Assembly: GCF_040215725.1 (NCBI RefSeq)
Contig: NZ_CP157969.1
Span: forward strand, 496,001-560,000
Direction of reading: 5' to 3'
DNA: 64,000 bases
DNA from: Rhizobium sp. ZPR4
GTDB lineage: Bacteria > Pseudomonadota > Alphaproteobacteria > Rhizobiales > Rhizobiaceae
Both the position numbers and the translations under genes were made by a program. Shown here one piece after another: positions 52,679-60,354 of this stretch (position 1 is its first letter; each line of letters opens with the position of its first letter). The notes under the pieces are model-generated. The model ran no database searches. It saw only the letters and a list, made by a program, of their open reading frames with translations, and had not been told where the DNA came from.

Positions 52679-53857
52679 ATGTCTTTCCAATCAGACACAT
52701 CCGATCCCCTTGTCGCAAAGGCCATCGAACTGAGACGGGCATTCGATCGGGACGCGGTCGAGCGCGACCGGTTGGGCGGCAGACCAACCGCGCAGATTCG
52801 CCTGCTGAAGGAGAGCGGATTGCCTTCGGCGCAGATCCCGGCCCGCTATGGCGGTCGCGGCGCTTCCTGGCTCTCCATCCTTAGAGTGGTACGGGAATTT
52901 GCCCGCACCGACGGTTCGCTCGCACATCTTTTCGGTTACCATCATCTCCCCTTGAACCTCGTGCTCTTTCGAGGGTCGGATGTGCAGAGGGAGCGGTTGC
53001 TCAGAGCCTCCGCGGCGAACAATTTCGTCTGGGGCAATTCCGGCAATGCCATGTCGAAAACATCGTCAGGACGGCGGATCGACCGTGGCTGGCTGGTCAA
53101 CGGCAAGCGCCCGTTTTCCTCTGGCTCGCACATATCAGACTATATCCAGATCTCCTTCGAAAACGCCGACGGCGAACGGCTGACGGCGGCCGTTCCTGCC
53201 AATCGGAACGGCATTGTCATCGAGGACGACTGGGACGGTATCGGCCAGCGCCAGACCGGCAGCGGCACGGTCAGTTTCCACGACCTCGAGATAGCGGATG
53301 ACGAACTTATCAGCTCGCCTGCCGTTCCCCTTACCCCCTACACCTCGCTGACCTCCCTGCTGCAGCAGAGCGTGCTGCTCAACGTCTTTGTCGGCAGCGC
53401 CCAAGGCGCGCTGGAAGAAGGCCGCGCCTACACGACGACGTCCTCACGCCCCTGGATCTATTCCGGCGTCGACAAGCATACCGACGATCCCTGGATCAAG
53501 CGGCAATACGGCGATCTCTACATCCGAACGCTCGCTGCCACCGAGCTTGCCGACAAGGCCGCCCGAAGCCTTGACGACGCCTTCAACCAGGGACCGGGCC
53601 TGACGCATGAAGATCGCGGGGCCGCCGCCATCGATATCGCCACGGCAAACCTCTATGCCGGTGAGGTCGGGCTTGCCGTCTCCAGCGAGATCTTCGACGT
53701 TATGGGCGCGCGATCGGCAACCACGGCCAATGGCTTCGATCGCTTCTGGCGGAACGTGCGAACCCATACACTCCATAATCCCGCCGAATACAAGAAGCGC
53801 ACGCTCGGCACCTTCCTTCTGACCGGCGAGTTCCCCGCTCCGGCAATGTACCGCTGA
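52679..53857 (+). CDS. DszC/SfnB-like flavin-dependent monooxygenase (acyl-CoA dehydrogenase fold) 1
   Basis: GGAGCAG precedes ATG 52679. The 392-aa protein has the acyl-CoA dehydrogenase fold of DszC: IRLLKESGLPSAQIPARYGGRG, FVWGNSGNAMSKTSSG, GKRPFSSGSHISDYI, GIGQRQTGSGTVSF and the C-terminal FWRNVRTHTLHNPAEYK. There is no catalytic Glu base pattern for acyl-CoA. DszC-type enzymes use FMNH2/O2 to oxidise thioethers to sulfoxide and sulfone. It is immediately followed by a DszA-type enzyme, which usually acts on the sulfone. It is highly similar to the enzyme at 55588. Confidence 0.88.
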   Translation: MSFQSDTSDPLVAKAIELRRAFDRDAVERDRLGGRPTAQIRLLKESGLPSAQIPARYGGRGASWLSILRVVREFARTDGSLAHLFGYHHLPLNLVLFRGSDVQRERLLRASAANNFVWGNSGNAMSKTSSGRRIDRGWLVNGKRPFSSGSHISDYIQISFENADGERLTAAVPANRNGIVIEDDWDGIGQRQTGSGTVSFHDLEIADDELISSPAVPLTPYTSLTSLLQQSVLLNVFVGSAQGALEEGRAYTTTSSRPWIYSGVDKHTDDPWIKRQYGDLYIRTLAATELADKAARSLDDAFNQGPGLTHEDRGAAAIDIATANLYAGEVGLAVSSEIFDVMGARSATTANGFDRFWRNVRTHTLHNPAEYKKRTLGTFLLTGEFPAPAMYR

Positions 53858-53868
53858 AAGGACATCTC

Positions 53869-55224
53869 ATGGCTAGACGCAAGGACCAGATCAAGCTCGG
53901 CGCCTTCCTGCTCTTCACCGGTCATCATGTTGCCGCCTGGCGGCATCGGCAAGCGTCCGTGGGCACCGAGTTCGAGAATTATCTCGAGCTCGCGAAACTC
54001 GCTGAGGCCGCCAAATTCGACGCCATCTTCTTTGCCGACGGTGTCGCGGCACGGCTGAAGGACCTGAATGCGGCGAGCCGCAAGGCCCATAGCGGCATCT
54101 ATCCGTTCGAACCCATCACGCTCTTGTCGGCGCTTGCCAGCGTCACCCGCAATATCGGCCTGATCGCGACCGCCTCGACGAGCTTTTCCGATCCCTTCAA
54201 TCTTGCGCGCCAGTTCGGCTCGCTCGATCGCTTAAGCGGCGGCCGCGCCGGCTGGAATCTCGTAACATCCGCCGATCCGGACGCGGCCTTCAACTTCGGC
54301 CATGACGCTCAGGTCCTGCATGCCGATCGTTATGATCGAGCCGAGGAATTCGCCGATGTCGTGCTTGGCCTCTGGGATAGCTGGGAGGACGACGCCTTCG
54401 TTCGAGATCGCGAGAGCGGCCGTTATTTCGATCCGGAGAAGCTGCACCCGCTTGACCATAAGGGGCGCCACTTCAGGGTACGCGGGCCGCTGAACATTCC
54501 GCGCTCGCCGCAGGGACGTCCGGTCGTGGTGCAGGCCGGGGCCTCGGAGCCGGGTAAGGAACTGGCCGCGCGCACTGCCGAAGCGATCTTTGCCGCACAG
54601 ATCACGCTTGACGAGGCCAGGGCGTTTTATGCCGATGTGAAAGGCCGGCTCGGCAAATATGGCCGTTCGCCGGATGACCTGAAGATCCTGCCGGGCATCT
54701 TTCCTGTGGTCGCACGGAGCGAGGCGGAAGCGGAAGACAAGTTCCAGTCCCTGCAGGAGCTCATCCAGCCGGAAGTGGGCCTCAACCTCCTCTCGCAGCT
54801 GACCGGCGTCGATCTCAGTTCCTATCCGCTTGACGGTCCGGTGCCGCCCGAGCCGCCGGTCACCAATGCCGGCAAGAGCCGCCAGGAACTGGTGCTCGAT
54901 CTCGCCCGCCGCGAAAACCTGACGATCCGTCAGCTCTATCTTCGCATCGCCGGCGCCCGCGGTCATTGGCAGGTGGTCGGCACCCCGACGCAAATCGCCG
55001 ATGTCATGGAAGAACGCTTCGAAAATTACGGCGCCGACGGCTTCAACATCATGGCGCCGATCATGCCCGGCGGACTTGCTGATTTCATCACGCTCGTCGT
55101 GCCGGAGCTGCGTCGCCGCGGGCTGTTCCGCACCGAATATGAGGGCACTACACTGCGTGAGAATCTCGGGCTCAAACGTCCAGCCAACCGTTTTTCCGCA
55201 AGCAATGCGGCCGCAGCAGAATAG
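53869..55224 (+). CDS. NtaA/SnaA/DszA-family FMN-dependent monooxygenase (B)
   Basis: The 451-aa protein begins RRKDQIKLGAFLLFTGHHVAAWRH. It has LAKLAEAAKFDAIFFADGVA, TASTSFSDPFNLARQFGSLDRLSGGRAGWNLVTS, RSPQGRPVVVQAGASEPG and GARGHWQVVGTPTQIAD. It resembles enzyme A closely, more than enzyme C. It lies 11 bp after the DszC-like gene, forming the first C-A pair. It would insert oxygen at a C-S (or C-N) bond using reduced flavin. Confidence 0.9.
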   Translation: MARRKDQIKLGAFLLFTGHHVAAWRHRQASVGTEFENYLELAKLAEAAKFDAIFFADGVAARLKDLNAASRKAHSGIYPFEPITLLSALASVTRNIGLIATASTSFSDPFNLARQFGSLDRLSGGRAGWNLVTSADPDAAFNFGHDAQVLHADRYDRAEEFADVVLGLWDSWEDDAFVRDRESGRYFDPEKLHPLDHKGRHFRVRGPLNIPRSPQGRPVVVQAGASEPGKELAARTAEAIFAAQITLDEARAFYADVKGRLGKYGRSPDDLKILPGIFPVVARSEAEAEDKFQSLQELIQPEVGLNLLSQLTGVDLSSYPLDGPVPPEPPVTNAGKSRQELVLDLARRENLTIRQLYLRIAGARGHWQVVGTPTQIADVMEERFENYGADGFNIMAPIMPGGLADFITLVVPELRRRGLFRTEYEGTTLRENLGLKRPANRFSASNAAAAE

Positions 55225-55235
55225 GAGACCACCAA

Positions 55236-55574
55236 ATGGCGCGTGACAAACTTTTCCTCATTGCACCGGGCTTTGCCGATCCGAAACATCCGGGCGTCAG
55301 CTTCGTCTGCCCTTATTGCAATGCCATCGAAGGATTGCTTGCCTCCTTCCCCGACCTCGCTTCGGCGATCGATGTCGAAAGGGTCGCCTTCCTGCGGCCG
55401 CGGCAGAAGGTGATCGAGGTTGCCGGCGAGGAAAACCAGTCGCTGCCGCTTCTGATCCTTGCGGACAACCCGCCTGATGATGCCGGCGATTGGAACGGCA
55501 CGCGCTTCGTCAATTCGACCGATCGCATCCTCGAGCTGCTTGCCGAACGGCACGGCTTTCCACGCGTGCATTAG
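55236..55574 (+). CDS. DUF3088 thioredoxin-fold-like protein
   Basis: The 112-aa protein reads KLFLIAPGFADPKHPGVSFVCPYCNAIEGLLA, with a CPYC motif of glutaredoxin type (cysteines near residues 25 and 28). Then VERVAFLRPRQKVIEVAGEENQSLPLLIL and STDRILELLAERHGFP follow, a thioredoxin-like beta-alpha-beta layout. This fits DUF3088. It lies between the two oxygenase pairs (11 bp after, 13 bp before), so it is in the operon. It could carry sulfur, reduce a disulfide or act in redox coupling; no function is established. Confidence 0.78.
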   Translation: MARDKLFLIAPGFADPKHPGVSFVCPYCNAIEGLLASFPDLASAIDVERVAFLRPRQKVIEVAGEENQSLPLLILADNPPDDAGDWNGTRFVNSTDRILELLAERHGFPRVH

Positions 55575-55587
55575 CAACGAGGCCGCC

Positions 55588-56808
55588 ATGACCATAAAAC
55601 CCGATGGCTTCGAGCCACCCCATCCTCTGCCCTCCCTTTTCGAGGCCGACAAATCGAATCCCTATCTCGCCAAGGCTGCCGAGCTTCGAGATGTGTTCAC
55701 GAGGGACGCCGTCGAGAGAGATCAATCGGGCGGCAGGCCGGCGGAGCAAATCAGGCTCCTGAAGGACAGCGGCCTCGTCAATCTGGTCATTCCGAAGGAG
55801 TTCGGCGGTGCCGGCGAACCCTATTCGACTGCCATGCGGATCGTTCGCGAATTCGCCAAGGTCGACGGCTCGCTCGGCCATCTCTATGGCTATCATTTCA
55901 GCCCGTTGCAGAATGCCGTCACCACGATAAAGGATGAGCGATCCCGAGACATCCTGCGCCGCTCCGCAGCGGGACGCTGGTTCTGGGGCAATACGACGAA
56001 CAGCTTCTCAAAAAGCCTCTTCGGTCGACAGGAGGCCGGGAAGATCATCCTCAACGGTTTCAGGCCGTTCGCCTCCGGCTCGCATGTCGCCGACTATCTG
56101 ATGGTTGCTTGGGAGGAAGAGACGACCAACAAGCGGAGCTTTGCCTATATCCCGGCAGACCGCAAAGGCATCACCATTGCCGACGATTGGGACGGGATCG
56201 GCCAGCGCCAGACCGGAAGCGGCCGTGTCCTCTACGAGAACGTCGAGATCGACGAAAGTGAGATCCTGACCGACCGGCCACAGGAACCCATCGCCCTGTT
56301 GGCACCCTTGCAACAGCAGAGCGTGCTGCTCAATGTCTTCGTCGGCTCGGCGCAGGGAGCATTGGCAGCCGCACGCGACTATACCGTCACCCAATCGCGG
56401 CCGTGGATCTATTCCGGCGTCGAACGGCACACCGACGATCCATGGATCAAGAGGCAGTATGGCGAACTATGGATCAAGGTGCAGGCGGCAACCGCGCTTG
56501 CCGACCGGGCGCTCTCGGCGGTCGATGCCGTCTATGCAAAAGGACAGGATTTGACCGCCGAGGAACGCGGCGAGGCGGCGATCGCGGTCGCATCCGCCAA
56601 CGTGCTCGCCGGCCGGGTCGCCCTTGAAGTGACGAGCGAGATCTTCGAGGTCATGGGCGCAAGGTCCGCAGTCAGGCCGCTCGGGTTCGATCGCTTCTGG
56701 CGCAACGTCCGCATCCACACGCTTCACAATCCCGCCGAATACAAGACCCGCAATGTCGGGACATGGTTCCTGGACGGCGAGTTTCCGGAACCGGGGATAT
56801 TCCAGTGA
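55588..56808 (+). CDS. DszC/SfnB-like flavin-dependent monooxygenase 2
   Basis: I start at ATG 55588 (406 aa; MTIKPDGFEPPHPLPSLFEA); the longer frame overlaps the upstream gene without a ribosome site. Features parallel protein 1: IRLLKDSGLVNLVIPKEFGGAG, WFWGNTTNSFSKSLFG, FRPFASGSHVADYL, GIGQRQTGSGRVLY, SVLLNVFVGSAQGALAAARDY and FWRNVRIHTLHNPAEYK. The near-identical central blocks show a tandem duplication. It is coupled by a GTGA overlap to enzyme C. Confidence 0.88.
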   Translation: MTIKPDGFEPPHPLPSLFEADKSNPYLAKAAELRDVFTRDAVERDQSGGRPAEQIRLLKDSGLVNLVIPKEFGGAGEPYSTAMRIVREFAKVDGSLGHLYGYHFSPLQNAVTTIKDERSRDILRRSAAGRWFWGNTTNSFSKSLFGRQEAGKIILNGFRPFASGSHVADYLMVAWEEETTNKRSFAYIPADRKGITIADDWDGIGQRQTGSGRVLYENVEIDESEILTDRPQEPIALLAPLQQQSVLLNVFVGSAQGALAAARDYTVTQSRPWIYSGVERHTDDPWIKRQYGELWIKVQAATALADRALSAVDAVYAKGQDLTAEERGEAAIAVASANVLAGRVALEVTSEIFEVMGARSAVRPLGFDRFWRNVRIHTLHNPAEYKTRNVGTWFLDGEFPEPGIFQ

Positions 56809-58133
56809 GCAGGAAACGCGAGCTTCATCTCAATATCAACATCCTGCATTCCGGCTTTTCACCGGCGGCCTGGCGCATGCAGGGAAGCGACCCGCGCGCA
56901 TCCTTCGATATCAATCACTACATCAATGTCGCCCGGATCGCCGAACGCGGCACCTTCGATGCGGTCTTCCTCGCCGATCAGGCAGCCATTTCCGATCGCG
57001 TCGACTACCGGCCGCTGACGTCTCTCGAGCCGACCATCGTGCTGGCGTCGGTTGCAGCCCATACCGAGCATATCGGCCTCATCGCCACGGCATCCACCAC
57101 CTATAACGAGCCTTACAATATCGCGCGGCGCTTTGCGACGCTCGACCATGCGAGCGGCGGCCGCGTCGGCTGGAATATCGTCACCAGCGCCGATCTCTCG
57201 CAAAGCCGGAATTTCGGTCTGGAAAAACCGGTCGCGCATCAAAGCCGCTATGAGCGGGCGGCCGAGTTTACATCAGTCGTAAAGGCACTGTGGGACAGCT
57301 GGGAGGAAGACGCCTTCATCGGTGACGTCGAAAGCGGTCGGTTCGTCGATACCAGCAAGGTCCACGCGATCGCCCATCGCGGCAAGCATTTCTCCGTTCA
57401 CGGACCTCACAACGTCCCGCGCCCGCCGCAGGGACATCCCGTCATCGTACAGGCTGGCGGCTCGGACGACGGACGCGAGCTGGCGGCCCGGCACGCCGAG
57501 GCAGTGTTCTCAGCCTCGCAATCCCTGGAGGAGTCGCTGGATTATGCGCGCGACCTCAGAACGCGCGCGGCTCGCTACAGTCGCACCCCGGACAGTCTGT
57601 TGGTGCTCGCCGGCCTTGCGACGATCATCGGCAGCACCGAGGCGGAGGCCAGGCGACGCGAGGAGGAGCTGCGCGAACTCATTCCGCTGGAATACAGTCT
57701 TGCGCGCCTGTCCGGCGTTCTGCAGGTCGATCCGAACAGGCTAAGACTCGACGAGCCGCTACCGGACGATATTCCCTTGCCGGCCGATGGCGGTCACACG
57801 TTCTTTCGTGCAACGCTCGCTCTTGCACAGCGCGAGAAATTGACCGTGCGTGGCCTCATCCGCGCTTTGAATGGCGGGACGGGACACCGCACCATCGTCG
57901 GCACGCCAGAGGCAATTGCCGACGACATCGAAAAGTGGTTCGAGGTCGGGGCCGCCGATGGCTTCAACCTGATGCCCGACGTGCTGCCGCACGGCCTGGA
58001 GGTCTTCGTGGACGAGGTAGTCCCCATCCTGCGCCGCCGCGGCCTGTTCCGGAAAGACTATGCGGGCCGTACCCTGCGGGATCACCTGGGTCTTTCCCGA
58101 CCCGCCAACCCCTATGCCATTGCCGCCGAATGA
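56805..58133 (+). CDS. NtaA/SnaA/DszA-family FMN-dependent monooxygenase (C)
   Basis: The start is GTG 56805, overlapping the preceding TGA as GTGA; this gives 442 aa (SRKRELHLNINILHSGFSPAAWR). Family blocks: ARIAERGTFDAVFLADQAA, TASTTYNEPYNIARRFATLDHASGGRVGWNIVTS, PPQGHPVIVQAGGSDDG and GTGHRTIVGTPEAIADDIEKWF. It lacks the KLGAFLxPTGHH opening of A and B and reads NINILHSG, so its substrate pocket probably differs. It forms the second C-A pair with the preceding gene. Confidence 0.9.
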   Translation: MSRKRELHLNINILHSGFSPAAWRMQGSDPRASFDINHYINVARIAERGTFDAVFLADQAAISDRVDYRPLTSLEPTIVLASVAAHTEHIGLIATASTTYNEPYNIARRFATLDHASGGRVGWNIVTSADLSQSRNFGLEKPVAHQSRYERAAEFTSVVKALWDSWEEDAFIGDVESGRFVDTSKVHAIAHRGKHFSVHGPHNVPRPPQGHPVIVQAGGSDDGRELAARHAEAVFSASQSLEESLDYARDLRTRAARYSRTPDSLLVLAGLATIIGSTEAEARRREEELRELIPLEYSLARLSGVLQVDPNRLRLDEPLPDDIPLPADGGHTFFRATLALAQREKLTVRGLIRALNGGTGHRTIVGTPEAIADDIEKWFEVGAADGFNLMPDVLPHGLEVFVDEVVPILRRRGLFRKDYAGRTLRDHLGLSRPANPYAIAAE

Positions 58134-58146
58134 AGGAGAAACAAGC

Positions 58147-58995
58147 ATGACGCCAGTTGCGACCGCCAGGCTTCCGGATGACGATAGACTAGCCGCTCTC
58201 GTCAGGGAGCGCTACCGCAACAGCCAGCATATCGGCGTGGACTGGAACGAGACGATCGAGACGCTGCTGTCTCATCGCTCCGTGCGCGACTATCTGCCGG
58301 AAACGGTTCCTGACACTATCCTCCAGCTTGCGATCGCAGCGGCGCAATCGGCGCCAAGCTCATCCAATCTGCAAGCCTGGAGCGTGATCGCGGTCAGGGA
58401 CGAGGCGCGCAAGGCACGACTGAACGCCATTGCCGGAACGCAGAGGCAGATCGCACAGGCGCCGTTGCTGCTGATCTGGCTTGCGGACCTTTCAAGGCCG
58501 CGCCGTATTGCGACGGACCAGGGTTCCGCTGCCGATGGGCTGGACTATGTCGAGAGCTTCCTGCTCGGCGTCATCGACGCAGCGCTTGCGGCGCAAAATG
58601 CCGTCGTATCCCTAGAGTCACAGGGCCTCGGCACCTGCTATATCGGCGCGATCCGCAACGATCCGGAAACCGTGGCACGCGAACTGGAATTACCGGCCGG
58701 CGTGTTCCCGGTCTTCGGCCTCACAGTTGGCTACCCCGATCCGGCAACACCGGCGGCGGTCAAGCCGCGGTTGCCGCAAACGACCGTTCTGCACCACGAG
58801 CGCTATGATCGTAGCCGGAGGTCGGGCGATCTCGAGCATTACAATACAGTCCTGCAGGACTTCCAGGCCGAGCAGCGCATGCCGCGCACCGATTGGACGG
58901 TGCAGGTAAAAAACAGGATCGGCACGGTCGAAGCCTTGAAGGGACGACATCTGCTCGGGGTTGCCGCGCGCCGTCTCGGCTTCAAGCTGAAGTGA
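58147..58995 (+). CDS. NfsA-like NADPH-dependent flavin/nitro reductase
   Basis: I start at ATG 58147 (282 aa), after AAGGAGAAA. The protein shows the nitroreductase-fold signature IETLLSHRSVRDYLPETVP, SAPSSSNLQAWSVIAVRD, ESFLLGVIDAALAAQNAVVSLESQGLGTCYIGAIRN and VFPVFGLTVGYPDP. This is the NfsA/FRP group, which uses NADPH with FMN. It is the last gene of the operon, 13 bp after enzyme C. It is the obvious supplier of reduced flavin to the two-component monooxygenases here. Confidence 0.88.
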   Translation: MTPVATARLPDDDRLAALVRERYRNSQHIGVDWNETIETLLSHRSVRDYLPETVPDTILQLAIAAAQSAPSSSNLQAWSVIAVRDEARKARLNAIAGTQRQIAQAPLLLIWLADLSRPRRIATDQGSAADGLDYVESFLLGVIDAALAAQNAVVSLESQGLGTCYIGAIRNDPETVARELELPAGVFPVFGLTVGYPDPATPAAVKPRLPQTTVLHHERYDRSRRSGDLEHYNTVLQDFQAEQRMPRTDWTVQVKNRIGTVEALKGRHLLGVAARRLGFKLK

Positions 58996-59001
58996 TCGAT
59001 G

Positions 59002-60012
59002 TCATTCGGCGGCAGCAATATCGAATTTGCGCCGTGAGTTCCGCAACAGGATATCGCCGATCGTCCGCAATGCCTTGACCTCGGCCTGAAGCCAGCTGCG
59101 GAAAAGCTCGACGCGCATCAGGCGCTCCTTGGCGGGCGTCGTCACGAAGAAATAGGAAAAGCTTACCGGCTGCGGACTGCCGAACGGGCTGACAAGGCGC
59201 CCCGCCTTCAGCTCGGCCTCGGCCAGGCGAACTTTACCGAGCCCGAGCCCCTGCCCCGCCAGCGCGGCGTCTATGACGAGGGAAGACTGGCTGAGGCGAA
59301 AGCCGCCATTCGGCAGGCGCAGGGCCAGTCCTTCGGCTCGCAGCCAGGCATTCCAGTCTGGGCAGGAATGATCGTGTTCCGCGCCATCCTCGTGCAGCAG
59401 CGGCACGCCTTCGATTGCCTGCGGTCCATTCCAGAGCCAATGCCGCTCGGCGAAGTCCGGGCTGCAGATTGGCACGACGGCTTCGGAGAACAGATGCTCG
59501 ACGACCAGACCGGGGTAGCCGCCGCTGCCATAACGAATGGCGCAATCCGTGTCGCCAGCATTCAGATCGGTCAATTGCGTCGAGGCATCGAGCAGAATCT
59601 GCAAGCCGGGCGCTGCCTGTCTCAAAGCGTCCAATCTCGGGATCAGCCATTTGCTGGCAAAGGACGGCGCCACGGACACGCGGATCGGAAGATCGTGGTC
59701 GCTGGCAACGAATTGCGTCATGGTCGCCAGCACCGCATCGAATGCATTCGTCAAACCGGGAACGAGCGCGAGACCGGCTGCCGTCAATTGCAGCTGACCG
59801 CGAACCCTGTGAAAAAGCGCCTGCCCCAGATAATCCTCCAGCAGCCGAATCTGCTGGCCGACCGCTGCCGAGGTTACATGCAACTCCTCTGCGGCACCCA
59901 GAAAACTCAAGTGCCTTGCCGTGGCGACGAAGGCGCGCAGCGAGGTCAATGGCGGCAAGCGCGCCAAGGTCGGCTGGATGGCTTTTTTTCGAGTCTGGGC
60001 AATCGTGTTCAT
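59002..60012 (-). CDS. LysR-family regulator (GcvA-like)
   Basis: I start at ATG 60012 (336 aa; MNTIAQTRKKAIQPTLARLPPLTSLRAF); the frame is open to 60120. The winged HTH is LRAFVATARHLSFLGAAEELHVTSAAVGQQIRLLEDYLG, followed by the GcvA-type effector domain (IRVSVAPSFASKWLIPRLDALRQAAPGLQILLDASTQLTDL). It converges with the flavin reductase gene (6 bp between ends) and is divergent from the binding-protein gene at 60355. It probably regulates one or both flanking sulfur-related operons. The dyad at 60141 may be its site. Confidence 0.88.
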   Translation of the reverse strand: MNTIAQTRKKAIQPTLARLPPLTSLRAFVATARHLSFLGAAEELHVTSAAVGQQIRLLEDYLGQALFHRVRGQLQLTAAGLALVPGLTNAFDAVLATMTQFVASDHDLPIRVSVAPSFASKWLIPRLDALRQAAPGLQILLDASTQLTDLNAGDTDCAIRYGSGGYPGLVVEHLFSEAVVPICSPDFAERHWLWNGPQAIEGVPLLHEDGAEHDHSCPDWNAWLRAEGLALRLPNGGFRLSQSSLVIDAALAGQGLGLGKVRLAEAELKAGRLVSPFGSPQPVSFSYFFVTTPAKERLMRVELFRSWLQAEVKALRTIGDILLRNSRRKFDIAAAE

Positions 60013-60354
60013 GGGAGCGATTGCAGCACAATCCGCCCGCCAAAGACGAGAACGCGCTTTGCGTTTACCGGCAAGCGGGCGGACATTTTCTTCCATGCCC
60101 AAAGGGCATAGGGGAAGCAAAAACTAAAATCCTGAAATAGTCTATATTTTTGATAGACAATAGCGTTTGACCTTTCCCCGGCGAAACGAATTTCGCGAAG
60201 CTTTTCTTTCTCAAGGAGCGAGAAAAACATTCTTCCGTTTTGCCGGCTGGCGACCTGAAGATGCGCCAGCCACGGCCGGTCGGCAGCTTCTGCGCAGCCA
60301 GACCGCCGCATATCCGCACAGGAACCGAACCATTTCAGCCGGCAAGGAAACCGA
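60013..60354. other. Divergent intergenic region between LysR and binding-protein genes
   Basis: The 342 bp contain the dyad at 60141-60159 and AT-rich DNA (60110-60170), then a GC-rich leader to ATG 60355. Short open frames here are not supported by a ribosome site or codon use. Confidence 0.5.
60141..60159. promoter_or_regulatory. Dyad GTCTAT-N7-ATAGAC, candidate LysR binding site
   Basis: GTCTAT and ATAGAC form perfect 6-bp arms around ATTTTTG. The spacing fits the LysR T-N11-A box. It lies 129 bp upstream of the divergent LysR gene and 196 bp upstream of the binding-protein gene. Confidence 0.5.
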
